Below, piece after piece: positions 1 through 7,143 of a stretch of 16,831 nt of DNA. The stretch is from the NCBI GenBank assembly GCA_937907555.1, contig CALEST010000118.1, positions 1 to 16,831 on the forward strand, written 5' to 3'. Both the position numbers and the translations under genes were made by a program. The notes under the pieces were generated by a model. The model made no database searches, was not told the origin of the DNA, and worked only from the letters and a program-made list of their open reading frames with translations. This stretch comes from an uncultured Sediminibacterium sp. GTDB lineage: Bacteria; Bacteroidota; Bacteroidia; Chitinophagales; Chitinophagaceae. Position 1 is the first letter of the stretch, and the number at the start of each line of letters is the position of its first letter.

Positions 1-507
1 CTTATGAAGAAGTTTGCTTACTCAACTGTAATGCAAGCTCCTAAACTAGAAAAAATCTGTATCAACCGTGGCGTTAATGGTGCGGTTACAGACAAAAAAC
101 TAGTAGACATCGCAGTAGAAGAATTGAATATGATCACAGGTCAGAAAGCAGTTCCTACCATGTCTAAGAAAGACATTTCAAACTTTAAATTACGTAAGGG
201 AATGCCAATTGGTGCCCGTGTAACTTTAAGAGGGGAGAAAATGTATGAATTCCTTGACAGATTAGTTTCTGTTGCCTTACCACGTGTTCGTGATTTCAAA
301 GGAATCAGCGACAAGGCTTTTGATGGTAGAGGTAACTATACCCTGGGTGTTACAGAACAAATCATTTTCCCTGAAATTGATATCGATAAAGTAAACAAAA
401 TCACTGGGTTGGATATCACTTTTGTAACAACTGCAAACACCAATGAAGAAGCTTATGAGCTTTTGAAAGAATTGGGTATGCCGTTTAAAGGAACCAAGAA
501 AGATTAA
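1..507 (+). CDS. rplE: 50S ribosomal protein L5 (uL5), 5' end cut by window
   Basis: Ribosomal protein L5 binds 5S rRNA and helps form the central protuberance of the large subunit. The reading frame is open from base 1, and the ATG at 4 is an internal Met: residues [12 protein letters not shown] align with LMTEFNYNSVMQ at about residues 16-27 of E. coli L5, so roughly 15-20 N-terminal codons lie upstream of the window. Family hallmarks present are the [11 protein letters not shown] segment, the [16 protein letters not shown] loop, [20 protein letters not shown] and [13 protein letters not shown]. It ends with TAA at 505-507, 22 bases before rpsN. It is the first visible gene of a distal spc operon. 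The family call is secure; only the true start is unseen. Confidence 0.96.
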   Translation, partial: LMKKFAYSTVMQAPKLEKICINRGVNGAVTDKKLVDIAVEELNMITGQKAVPTMSKKDISNFKLRKGMPIGARVTLRGEKMYEFLDRLVSVALPRVRDFKGISDKAFDGRGNYTLGVTEQIIFPEIDIDKVNKITGLDITFVTTANTNEEAYELLKELGMPFKGTKKD

Positions 508-529
508 TTAAACACAGAACAAAAAAATT

Positions 530-799
530 ATGGCAAAAGAATCAGTAAAAGCCAGACAAAGAAAGCGCGAGAAAATGGTAGCTCAGTATGCTGAAAAACG
601 TGCAGCTTTAAAAGCAGCAGGTGATTATGCAGGATTGGATCTACTACCTAAGAATGCTTCTCCGGTACGTTTAAAAAACCGTTGTCAGCTTACAGGAAGA
701 CCTAAAGGATACATGCGTTATTTTGGTCTGTCAAGGGTTATTTTCCGCGACATGGCTTTGAATGGTATGATTCCAGGCGTAAAGAAAGCAAGCTGGTAA
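530..799 (+). CDS. rpsN: 30S ribosomal protein S14 (uS14), zinc-free type
   Basis: S14 sits in the head of the small subunit and contacts 16S rRNA. The product is 89 residues, the long form of the family. The C-terminal signature [20 protein letters not shown] is present, and only one Cys occurs, so this is the C-minus form without the CxxC zinc ribbon of short S14 proteins. The N-terminus [17 protein letters not shown] is strongly basic, as expected for rRNA binding. The start follows an A-rich stretch (acaaaaaaatt) with no Shine-Dalgarno sequence. It lies between rplE and rpsH, the canonical spc order. Confidence 0.97.
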   Translation: MAKESVKARQRKREKMVAQYAEKRAALKAAGDYAGLDLLPKNASPVRLKNRCQLTGRPKGYMRYFGLSRVIFRDMALNGMIPGVKKASW

Positions 800-847
800 T
801 CTACCCGCTGCTAAAACAAAATTTAGAACTGATATAATAAAAATAAT

Positions 848-1246
848 ATGGTAACTGATCCAATAGCAGACTTCTTAACTAGAATTCGTAATGCTCAGTT
901 GGCTGGTCACAGACTGGTTGAAATTCCTGCTTCCAATTTAAAGAAGCGTTTAACAGAAATCTTATACGATCAGGGTTATATTCTGAAGTATAAGTTCGAA
1001 GACGATAATAAGCAAGGTCTTATCAAGATCGCGCTTAAGTATGATCCTGCTACCAAACAACCAGCTATCCGCTCTTTGGAAAGAGTAAGCCGTCCAGGTT
1101 TACGTCAGTATGCTAAGCCTGCTGAAATTAAAAGAGTAATCAATGGTTTAGGAGTTGCAATCTTAAGTACTTCTAAGGGAGTATTGACTGATAAGCAAGC
1201 CAAGGCTCAGAATGTGGGTGGTGAAGTATTGTGTTACATTTCTTAA
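848..1246 (+). CDS. rpsH: 30S ribosomal protein S8 (uS8)
   Basis: S8 is a primary 16S rRNA binding protein of the small-subunit body; in E. coli it also represses spc operon translation by binding its mRNA. The product is 132 residues (E. coli: 130). The N-terminus MVTDPIADFLTRIRNAQ and the C-terminal STSKGVLTDKQAKAQNVGGEVLCYIS segment are diagnostic, and the RPGLRQYAK strand is also present. The ATG is preceded by an A/T-only stretch (aataaaaataat) without a Shine-Dalgarno. The downstream spacer of 79 bases to rplF contains an inverted repeat, listed separately. Whether this S8 regulates its operon in this organism cannot be told from sequence. Confidence 0.97.
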   Translation: MVTDPIADFLTRIRNAQLAGHRLVEIPASNLKKRLTEILYDQGYILKYKFEDDNKQGLIKIALKYDPATKQPAIRSLERVSRPGLRQYAKPAEIKRVINGLGVAILSTSKGVLTDKQAKAQNVGGEVLCYIS

Positions 1247-1254
1247 TTCAATGA

Positions 1255-1296
1255 GTTCCGACAATTAAGCCTCTTAGTCGTGGCTGAACACGGAGC
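1255..1296 (+). promoter_or_regulatory. Predicted RNA stem-loop in the rpsH-rplF spacer
   Basis: An imperfect inverted repeat begins nine bases after the rpsH stop. The outer stem pairs GTTCCG (1255-1260) with CGGAGC (1291-1296), including one G-U. After an asymmetric internal loop (ACAA against CA), TT-A-AGCC (1265-1271) pairs with GGCT-G-AA (1282-1288) with one A-G mismatch. The apical loop is 10 bases (1272-1281). A competing fold pairs CGAC with GTCG and TAAG with CTTA. There is no T-run afterwards, so it is not a terminator; an A/T-rich tract leads to the rplF start. It could be a protein-binding site, a processing site or nothing. Pairing was judged by eye only. Confidence 0.4.
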
Positions 1297-1325
1297 ATTT
1301 ATATTCATAAAAATAAAAATCGACT

Positions 1326-1880
1326 ATGTCTAGAATTGGTAAACAGCCAGTAGTAGTTCCAGCAGGTGTAACCATCACCGTTGATGCAGAGAACGTTTTA
1401 ACAGTAAAAGGTCCAAAAGGACAATTGTCTCAGGCAATTGACAGAGATATTACTGTTGCCATTAATGAAGGTAATATCACACTTACAAGACCTACAGATC
1501 AAATTCGTCACCGTGCTATGCACGGATTATACCGTTCATTGGTAAGCAATATGGTGAAGGGTGTAACTGATGGTTATAAGAAAGAATTGGAATTAGTAGG
1601 GGTAGGTTTTAAAGCTGCTAATTCAGGTAACTTATTGGATCTTTCTTTAGGTTACTCTCACAATATCATTATTGAAATTCCAAGTGAATTAAAAGTTACA
1701 ACTACCAACGAAAAAGGTCAAAACCCTAAAGTATTTCTTGAAGGTATCGACAAACAATTGATTGGTCAGGTAGCTGCCAAATTAAGAAGTTTACGTAAGC
1801 CTGAGCCATACAAAGGAAAAGGTGTGAAATACGCTGGTGAAATCTTAAGAAGAAAAGCAGGTAAATCAGCAGGTAAATAA
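1326..1880 (+). CDS. rplF: 50S ribosomal protein L6 (uL6)
   Basis: L6 binds 23S rRNA near the factor-binding site at the base of the L7/L12 stalk. The product is 184 residues (E. coli: 177) with the expected duplicated fold. The N-terminus MSRIGKQPVVVPAGVTITV, the VKGPKGQLSQ strand, the HGLYRSLVSNMVKGVTDGYKK helix and the C-terminal signature PEPYKGKGVKYAGEILRRKAGK are all present. The start is preceded by an A/T-rich tract with no Shine-Dalgarno. It is separated from rpsH by a 79-base structured spacer and from rplR by a 48-base spacer with a second small inverted repeat. Confidence 0.97.
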   Translation: MSRIGKQPVVVPAGVTITVDAENVLTVKGPKGQLSQAIDRDITVAINEGNITLTRPTDQIRHRAMHGLYRSLVSNMVKGVTDGYKKELELVGVGFKAANSGNLLDLSLGYSHNIIIEIPSELKVTTTNEKGQNPKVFLEGIDKQLIGQVAAKLRSLRKPEPYKGKGVKYAGEILRRKAGKSAGK

Positions 1881-1893
1881 TTAAACTAACAAT

Positions 1894-1912
1894 CCCCCGG
1901 CCGAATCGGAGG
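1894..1912 (+). promoter_or_regulatory. Small inverted repeat with GGAGG upstream of rplR
   Basis: The rplF-rplR spacer has a GC-rich patch in an otherwise A/T-rich stretch. CCG (1897-1899) can pair with CGG (1907-1909), and after a C-A mismatch CC (1894-1895) with GG (1911-1912); a competing fold uses CCG AAT CGG (1901-1909). The 3' arm contains GGAGG (1908-1912), the only Shine-Dalgarno-like GGAGG found ahead of a gene in the window, but 16 bases separate it from the rplR ATG, which is further than a working site usually lies. The stem is short, so the call is tentative. Confidence 0.25.
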
Positions 1913-1928
1913 TATAAAATAAAAAACA

Positions 1929-2279
1929 ATGGGTAAATTAATTCAAAGGCAAAAAATTAGATACCGCATCCGTAAGAAGGTTGCTGGTACAGCTGTAAAG
2001 CCACGCCTTTCTGTTTTCAGAAGCAATGCCGAAATCTATGCACAATTAATTGATGATGATAATGGAGTTACTATAGCTGCTGCATCTTCAAGAGATAAAG
2101 ACATCGCTGCTCAGAAAGTTACCAAGATTGAAAAAGCTAAAATGGTAGGTGCTGCAGTTGCAACTAAAGCTTTGGCTCTGGGTTTAACTAGTTGTGTATT
2201 TGACAGAGGTGGAAATCTATATCATGGCCGTGTGAAGTCTGTTGCAGACGGAGCAAGAGAAGGTGGTCTGGTATTCTAA
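1929..2279 (+). CDS. rplR: 50S ribosomal protein L18 (uL18)
   Basis: L18 binds 5S rRNA together with L5 in the central protuberance. The product is 116 residues, the usual length. The basic N-terminus ([15 protein letters not shown]) is followed by [23 protein letters not shown], the strand that marks the family, and by the C-terminal signature [28 protein letters not shown]. The start context is A-rich (ataaaaaaca). A GGAGG motif lies unusually far upstream of the ATG and may be partly paired. Gene order rplF-rplR-rpsE is canonical. Confidence 0.97.
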   Translation: MGKLIQRQKIRYRIRKKVAGTAVKPRLSVFRSNAEIYAQLIDDDNGVTIAAASSRDKDIAAQKVTKIEKAKMVGAAVATKALALGLTSCVFDRGGNLYHGRVKSVADGAREGGLVF

Positions 2280-2308
2280 TTACTAACATCAATTTAATCG
2301 CTCAATAA

Positions 2309-2830
2309 ATGTCTAAAGTAAGCGTAAATAAAGTAAAAGCGGGTGGCGACATCGAATTAAAAGATAAGGTTGTTGCTATTAACCGTGTGGTAAAAACCAC
2401 AAAAGGTGGCCGTACATTTAGTTTCTCTGCTCTTGTTGTTGTAGGAAACGAAAATGGTATTGTAGGACAGGGTCTTGGTAAAGCAAAAGAAGTACAGGAA
2501 GCAATTGCTAAGGGTATTGAAGATGCTAAGAAGAACCTGGTTAAAGTGCCTGTAATGCACGGTACAATTCCTCACGAACAGTGGGCAAAAGATGGTGCTG
2601 CCAAAGTACTTATTAAGCCAGCTGCACACGGAGCGGGAGTTATCGCGGGTGGTAGCATGCGTTCAGTTTTAGAAAGTGCTGGTATTACCGACGTACTTGC
2701 TAAGAGCCTTGGATCAGCAAATCCACACAACGTAGTAAAAGCTACTATTAAAGCGTTAAGCCTTTTAAGAGAACCAGTACAGGTTGCAAAAGGACGTAAC
2801 ATTAAATTGAGCAAAGTATTCAACGGATAA
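2309..2830 (+). CDS. rpsE: 30S ribosomal protein S5 (uS5)
   Basis: S5 is at the mRNA entry side of the small subunit and contributes to decoding fidelity and helicase activity. The product is 173 residues. The N-terminal double-stranded-RNA-binding-like domain shows [31 protein letters not shown], followed by [25 protein letters not shown]. The C-terminal domain has the family signature around [22 protein letters not shown] and [18 protein letters not shown]. The start has no Shine-Dalgarno. The stop is 5 bases before the rpmD ATG, which suggests coupled translation of the two. Confidence 0.97.
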   Translation: MSKVSVNKVKAGGDIELKDKVVAINRVVKTTKGGRTFSFSALVVVGNENGIVGQGLGKAKEVQEAIAKGIEDAKKNLVKVPVMHGTIPHEQWAKDGAAKVLIKPAAHGAGVIAGGSMRSVLESAGITDVLAKSLGSANPHNVVKATIKALSLLREPVQVAKGRNIKLSKVFNG

Positions 2831-2835
2831 TATTT

Positions 2836-3018
2836 ATGAAAAAGATTAAAATCACACAAATAAAAAGCGGTATCGACAGACCTGAGCGTCAGAAGCAAAC
2901 CCTTATTGCGCTTGGTTTAAAGAAGTTGAATGCCTCTAGAGAAGTAGAAGCTACTCCACAAATATTGGGTATGGTTAACAAAGTTAGCCACCTGGTGAAG
3001 GTTGAAGAAGTTGCTTAA
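2836..3018 (+). CDS. rpmD: 50S ribosomal protein L30 (uL30)
   Basis: L30 is a small large-subunit protein found in most but not all bacteria. The product is 60 residues, the standard bacterial length. The [25 protein letters not shown] segment and the C-terminal [14 protein letters not shown] strand match the family. It is spaced 5 bases from rpsE and followed by a 122-base spacer that is the longest inside this operon and is strongly structured, so expression of rplO and secY may be adjusted separately from the upstream genes. Identity is secure. Confidence 0.96.
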   Translation: MKKIKITQIKSGIDRPERQKQTLIALGLKKLNASREVEATPQILGMVNKVSHLVKVEEVA

Positions 3019-3031
3019 TTAAAAAATTTTT

Positions 3032-3083
3032 AAGTCAGTAGTTTGGATATACCGTTTCATGCGGATATCTTTACTCCTGACTT
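3032..3083 (+). promoter_or_regulatory. Long predicted RNA hairpin in the rpmD-rplO spacer
   Basis: Starting 14 bases after the rpmD stop, AAGTCAG (3032-3038) pairs perfectly with CTGACTT (3077-3083). A T-C mismatch follows, then AGT (3040-3042) with ACT (3073-3075), a two-base T-T internal loop, a G-U pair, GATAT (3046-3050) with ATATC (3065-3069), a bulged A, and CCG (3052-3054) with CGG (3062-3064) closing a 7-base loop TTTCATG. About 19 base pairs form one continuous arm. Only TTTT overlaps and follows the 3' arm, so it is a poor terminator; a cis-regulatory or processing element is more likely. Pairing was done by eye, without an energy calculation. Confidence 0.5.
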
Positions 3084-3105
3084 TTATTCATTATAAACAA
3101 CGCGA

Positions 3106-3118
3106 GGGGTGATACCCC
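3106..3118 (+). promoter_or_regulatory. Second small hairpin upstream of rplO
   Basis: GGGGT (3106-3110) and ACCCC (3114-3118) form a perfect 5-bp stem with a GAT loop, in a GC-rich island within an A/T-rich spacer. It ends 22 bases before the rplO start codon, just outside the footprint of an initiating ribosome, and sits 22 bases downstream of the larger hairpin. There is no T-run after it. Its role is unknown. Confidence 0.35.
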
Positions 3119-3140
3119 GTAAGTTCAAAATCAATTTAAA

Positions 3141-3590
3141 ATGAAACTACACAATTTAAAGCCTGCTGAAGGTTCAGTAAAAAGAGAAAAAAGATTAGGT
3201 CGTGGTGAAGCATCTGGTAAAGGTGGTACCTCAACTAAAGGTAACAAAGGTGGTCAAAGCCGTGCAGGTTACAAAAGCAAAATGGCTCACGAAGGTGGTC
3301 AGATGCCTATTCAGCGTAGAATTCCAAAACGTGGATTCAAAAATAATAACAGAGTTGAATACAAAGTATTCAATTTAGGTCAGTTGGATCAGTTGGTTGA
3401 GAAATACGGTTTCACTGAAATTTCTCTTGAGAACTTATACATCAATGGTTTAATCAGCCGTACTGATAGTGTTAAGGTATTAGGTAATGGCGAACTGAAG
3501 ACTAAACTCAGTTTCAAAATTAATGCCATCAGTGAAAAAGCAAAAACTGCTATTGAAGCTGCAGGCGGAACAGTTGAGATTATCAAATAA
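3141..3590 (+). CDS. rplO: 50S ribosomal protein L15 (uL15)
   Basis: L15 is a late-assembling large-subunit protein. The product is 149 residues (E. coli: 144). The N-terminal MKLHNLKPAEGSVKREKRLGRG segment and the glycine- and lysine-rich extension (GKGGTSTKGNKGGQSRAGYKSK) that threads into the rRNA are present, followed by EGGQMPIQRRIPKRGF. The C-terminal domain ends in AAGGTVEIIK. The start follows an A/T-rich tract without Shine-Dalgarno. A structured 122-base spacer precedes it, and 29 bases separate it from secY, with which it is presumably co-transcribed. Confidence 0.97.
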   Translation: MKLHNLKPAEGSVKREKRLGRGEASGKGGTSTKGNKGGQSRAGYKSKMAHEGGQMPIQRRIPKRGFKNNNRVEYKVFNLGQLDQLVEKYGFTEISLENLYINGLISRTDSVKVLGNGELKTKLSFKINAISEKAKTAIEAAGGTVEIIK

Positions 3591-3619
3591 TTAAGTTTAA
3601 CGCCATTTAATTTAGTGAA

Positions 3620-4966
3620 GTGAAAAAACTAGTTCAAACTTTTAAGAACATTTGGACCATTGAAGAGTTACGTAATAAAATTATCGTGACCCTTGCTCTG
3701 GTGTTGACTTATCGTTTTGGTACGCATATCGTTTTACCTGGTATTGATCCGAATAAAATTGAAGCAGCTGCCAATTCAGCTAAGAGCAATGGACTGTTGG
3801 GCATATTTGATATGTTTGCCGGTGGTGCATTTTCACAAGCTTCTATTCTTGCCTTAGGTATCATGCCTTATATTTCTGCCTCTATCTTCATGCAATTGAT
3901 GACCATTTTGGTTCCTCAATTACAGAAGGTTCAGAAAGAAGGAGAGAGTGGTCGTAAAAAAATTAATCAGTGGACCAGATACTTAACCGTATTGGTTACG
4001 CTTTTCCAGGCAGGTGCTTATGTTGCCTACCTGAATAGCCCGGGATATGCAGAAGCTATTTTACCAGCATACAAGCCTTTCTTCTGGTTTTCAACCGTTG
4101 TTACTTTAACTGCAGGTACTTTATTTGTTATGTGGTTGGGGGAAAGAATTCAGGATAAGGGATTAGGTAATGGTACTTCTATTATCATCATGGTTGGTAT
4201 CCTTGCCCGTCTTCCTCAAAGCATCATTCAGGAATTTGGTGCCAAAGGTGTTAGCGGTGGCGGTGGTTTGTTAATTTTCCTGATTGAAATGGCCGTATTG
4301 GTTTCCATTATTATGGGATTGATTATTCTGGTTCAAGGGGTAAGAAAAATACCTGTGAACTACGCAAAACAAATCATTGGTAGCAGACAATTCGGTGGTG
4401 CCCGTCAGTTTTTACCTGTAAAGGTGAACAGTGCCGGTGTAATGCCTATCATTTTTGCGCAGGCAATTATGTTCCTGCCTACCTTGGTTTCTTTTACCAA
4501 TCTGGATTCTGCTTCTGGCATTGTAAAGATCTTTAATGATCACAGCAATGCATGGTATATGTTAATCTACTCTGTAATGGTAATTGGTTTTACCTTCCTT
4601 TACACAGCATTAATATTTAACCCTAAGCAGATTGCAGAAGATTTAAAGCGTAACAATGGATTTGTTCCTGGTGTTAAACCTGGACAACCTACTGCAGATT
4701 ATATTGGAGCAATTATGGATAAGATTACTTTACCCGGAGCTATTTTCTTAGCATTGGTTGGTATTCTTCCAGGTTTTGCTCAAAGACTAGGTGTAACGCA
4801 AGGTTTCAGTACCTTCTTCGGTGGAACTTCTTTGTTGATTATGGTGGGTGTTGTTTTGGATACTCTACAACAAATTGAAACCTACTTGTTAATGCGTCAG
4901 TACGATGGCTTAATGAATAGCGGAAGAGTTCAGGGAAGACAGGGTGTAACCAGTTCTACCATCTAG
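3620..4966 (+). CDS. secY: Sec translocon channel subunit SecY
   Basis: SecY is the pore of the SecYEG translocon in the inner membrane, for export and membrane insertion. The product is 448 residues with about ten hydrophobic segments. The plug and TM2 region (GIFDMFAGGAFSQASILALGIMPYISASI) and the cytosolic loop and TM7 region (RQFGGARQFLPVKVNSAGVMPIIFA) are typical, as is the NGFVPGVKPG loop. The start is GTG at 3620; the other nearby GTG (3615) runs into a stop after two codons, and KKLVQTFKNIWTIEELRNKI begins the family's usual N-terminus. It is the last gene before a strong terminator, so the operon ends here. Confidence 0.97.
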   Translation: MKKLVQTFKNIWTIEELRNKIIVTLALVLTYRFGTHIVLPGIDPNKIEAAANSAKSNGLLGIFDMFAGGAFSQASILALGIMPYISASIFMQLMTILVPQLQKVQKEGESGRKKINQWTRYLTVLVTLFQAGAYVAYLNSPGYAEAILPAYKPFFWFSTVVTLTAGTLFVMWLGERIQDKGLGNGTSIIIMVGILARLPQSIIQEFGAKGVSGGGGLLIFLIEMAVLVSIIMGLIILVQGVRKIPVNYAKQIIGSRQFGGARQFLPVKVNSAGVMPIIFAQAIMFLPTLVSFTNLDSASGIVKIFNDHSNAWYMLIYSVMVIGFTFLYTALIFNPKQIAEDLKRNNGFVPGVKPGQPTADYIGAIMDKITLPGAIFLALVGILPGFAQRLGVTQGFSTFFGGTSLLIMVGVVLDTLQQIETYLLMRQYDGLMNSGRVQGRQGVTSSTI

Positions 4967-4989
4967 TATCAAATAAAATAGCGAACTTT

Positions 4990-5027
4990 GTAAACCTGTT
5001 TGGCAATGCTGAACAGGTTTACTTTTT
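4990..5027 (+). terminator. Intrinsic terminator after secY
   Basis: GTAAACCTGTT (4990-5000) pairs perfectly over 11 bp with AACAGGTTTAC (5012-5022) around an 11-base loop, followed directly by TTTTT (5023-5027). It lies 23 bases after the secY stop and 8 bases before the first possible map start, and marks the end of the ribosomal-protein transcription unit. Confidence 0.85.
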
Positions 5028-5056
5028 AATAGACAATGACCAGAAGAAATAAAGAG

Positions 5057-5860
5057 ATGATTATATACAAAACGGATGCGGAAATAGCTTTAATGAAAAA
5101 TGCTGCCGTTTTAGTCAGTAAAACACTGGCTGAAGTAGCCAAAGTATTGAAGCCAGGAGTAACAACGCTTGAAATAGATAAGCTTTGTGCCAATTTTATT
5201 CAAAAGCACAATGCTACTTCTTCTTTTTTAAATTACAGAGGCTATCCCTTCACTATCTGTGCATCAGTGAATGATGTGGTTGTTCATGGATTTCCCAATG
5301 ATACACCTTTAAAAAATGGTGATATTGTATCCATTGATATGGGAGTTATTTTAAATGGTTGGCACGGTGATCATGCGTATACTTTTATTATGGGTGATGC
5401 CGATCCTGCAGCCATTGAACTGGTAAAAATCACCAAAGAGTCTCTATACAAGGGCATTGAAAAAGCAATTGTAAATAACAGAATCGGGGATATTGCCTAT
5501 GCCATTCAGGAGCATACAGAAATTAAAAATGGGTATGGTGTGGTAAGAGAACTGGTTGGACATGGTTTAGGAAGAAGCCTGCACGAAGACCCGCAAATGC
5601 CCAACTATGGCAAAAGAGGCACCGGCCCTAAGCTGAAAGAGAATCTGGTACTGGCCATTGAACCAATGATTAATATGGGTAGCAGGGAAGTATATACAGA
5701 CGAAGATGGCTGGACCATTAAAACCAGAGACGGTAAACCTTCTGTTCATTTTGAACACGATGTTTGTGTAAAGAGAAATAAGGCGTTAATCTTATCTGAT
5801 TACAGTATTATTGAAGCTGAAGAAAAAGCCAATCCACATTTGAACTCCAGTTATTATTAG
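5057..5860 (+). CDS. map: Type I methionine aminopeptidase
   Basis: This enzyme removes the initiator Met from nascent proteins, using two divalent metal ions, at the ribosome exit. With the start at 5057 the product is 267 residues. The metal and catalytic residues are all visible: H77 (VVHGF), D94 (SIDMG), D105 (GDHAYTF), H169 (VGHGLGR), E202 (AIEPMI) and E233 (FEHD), spaced as H79, D97, D108, H171, E204, E235 in E. coli. An in-frame ATG at 5036 would add MTRRNKE; I prefer 5057 because MIIYKTDAEIALM is where the family normally begins. The gene follows the secY terminator, so it needs read-through or its own promoter, which I could not identify convincingly. It is 15 bases ahead of the flavoprotein gene. 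Confidence 0.95.
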   Translation: MIIYKTDAEIALMKNAAVLVSKTLAEVAKVLKPGVTTLEIDKLCANFIQKHNATSSFLNYRGYPFTICASVNDVVVHGFPNDTPLKNGDIVSIDMGVILNGWHGDHAYTFIMGDADPAAIELVKITKESLYKGIEKAIVNNRIGDIAYAIQEHTEIKNGYGVVRELVGHGLGRSLHEDPQMPNYGKRGTGPKLKENLVLAIEPMINMGSREVYTDEDGWTIKTRDGKPSVHFEHDVCVKRNKALILSDYSIIEAEEKANPHLNSSYY

Positions 5861-5875
5861 TATTCAATTTTATAA

Positions 5876-7102
5876 ATGAAAAAGCTGGTTGTAGTAGGAG
5901 GTGGGGCTGCTGGATTTTTTTGTGCAGTAAATGCAGCAAGAATGAATGCAGGCCTGCAGGTGATTCTTTTGGAAAAATCAGCCAAGCTACTTTCTAAAGT
6001 CAGAATCAGCGGGGGAGGAAGATGCAATACAACACATGAACTATTTGATATACCTGCCCTTGTAAAAAAATATCCCCGCGGAGAACAATTTGTAAAAAAA
6101 GCTTTTCATCAGTTCGGCACCAAAGACACAATTAACTGGTTTGAAGCAAGAGGCGTAAAACTTCATGCTGAAGCTGATGGACGAATGTTCCCGGTTACCA
6201 ATCAGTCTGCTACCATTATTGATTGCCTTTTAAGAGAAGCAGATCTATACAAGGTTAAAGTATGCATGAATACCGGTGTGCAAGCGATTGACCAATATAA
6301 TGATCAGTGGAAAATTCATACGGAAAAAAAGGAAGAGATTATAGCTGATGCAGTTTGTGTTGCTTGTGGTGGTTTGCCCAAATTGTCTATGTTTAGCTGG
6401 TTACAAAATACAGGGCATCATATAGTACCCCCCGTTCCTTCTTTGTTTACCCTGAATATGCCCAAGCATCCAATAACAGCTTTAATGGGGGTTTCGGTAC
6501 CCAATGTGTCTCTGAAAGTTATAGGTTCTAAATTAAAAGAGTCTGGCCCTTTGCTCATTACTCATTGGGGGTTGAGCGGACCTGCTGTTCTGAAGCTATC
6601 TGCCTGGGGTGCAAGACAACTGGCTGAGCTTAATTATCATTTTGAAGTTGCCGTGAACTGGCTGGGTGAAATAAATGAAACCGCTTTAAGAGAGGAATGG
6701 TCATTTTACCGGGAACAAATGGCTACTCAAAAAATGAGTAATAAATCACCCTTTGCATTGCCCAATCGTTTGTGGCAATTTTTATTGCTTGAAGCAGGCA
6801 TTGGTGCAGATACCAAGTGGGCCGAATTGAAATCTGTTCATCAGAATAAACTGATTCAGCTCTTGACCCATAGTATTTATGCTATATCAGGTAAAACCAC
6901 ATTCAAGGAGGAATTTGTAACAGCAGGGGGCATATCGCTTTCTGAAATTCATCCCCAGACCATGGAAAGCCGAATTGCCCCTAATTTATATTTTGCCGGA
7001 GAAGTTATGGATGTTGATGGAATTACCGGTGGTTTTAACTTTCAGCATGCCTGGACCAGTGGCTTTATTGCAGCCAACGCTATTGCCCAAAAGTTTGCAT
7101 AA
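5876..7102 (+). CDS. YhiN/HI0933-family FAD-dependent oxidoreductase
   Basis: This is a 408-residue cytosolic flavoprotein. The N-terminus has a Rossmann dinucleotide motif GGGAAG (residues 8-13) and an acidic E33 at the end of the second strand for the FAD ribose. The family signature VRISGGGRCNTTH (42-54) follows, and the C-terminus has the FAD-closing segment FAGEVMDVDGITGGFNFQHAW (from 373). It therefore belongs to the HI0933/YhiN/BaiN group, whose names in databases (such as BaiN) reflect only one member. I recall that E. coli YhiN was reported as a 23S rRNA dihydrouridine synthase (RdsA); applying that here is inference, though its place beside translation genes fits. It lies 15 bases after map and 41 before the CBS gene, probably in one unit. 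Confidence 0.88.
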   Translation: MKKLVVVGGGAAGFFCAVNAARMNAGLQVILLEKSAKLLSKVRISGGGRCNTTHELFDIPALVKKYPRGEQFVKKAFHQFGTKDTINWFEARGVKLHAEADGRMFPVTNQSATIIDCLLREADLYKVKVCMNTGVQAIDQYNDQWKIHTEKKEEIIADAVCVACGGLPKLSMFSWLQNTGHHIVPPVPSLFTLNMPKHPITALMGVSVPNVSLKVIGSKLKESGPLLITHWGLSGPAVLKLSAWGARQLAELNYHFEVAVNWLGEINETALREEWSFYREQMATQKMSNKSPFALPNRLWQFLLLEAGIGADTKWAELKSVHQNKLIQLLTHSIYAISGKTTFKEEFVTAGGISLSEIHPQTMESRIAPNLYFAGEVMDVDGITGGFNFQHAWTSGFIAANAIAQKFA

Positions 7103-7143
7103 CTCAGAATCTTTGCTTAACTTATTGCAAGAAATTATTTTCT

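Noticed and set aside
2572..2898. Open frame on - opposite rpsE/rpmD
   Set aside because: Antisense shadow of two certain ribosomal-protein genes; composition resembles no known family.
3032..3085. Reading the rpmD-rplO hairpin as an intrinsic terminator
   Set aside because: The stem base is followed by few T residues and the essential genes rplO and secY lie downstream without a recognisable promoter.
4983..4990. GAACTTTG as a possible promoter for map
   Set aside because: Only TTTG and one A fit, no TTG at the right distance, and it would start transcription within the secY terminator.
5036..5056. Upstream ATG for map (adds MTRRNKE)
   Set aside because: Family N-termini normally begin at the MIIYK-type position, so 5057 is preferred, though 5036 cannot be excluded.
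7108..7115. AATCTTTG as a possible -7 box before the CBS gene
   Set aside because: First consensus base is wrong and the nearest TTG is 22 bases away instead of about 19; likely internal to a map-flavoprotein-CBS unit.
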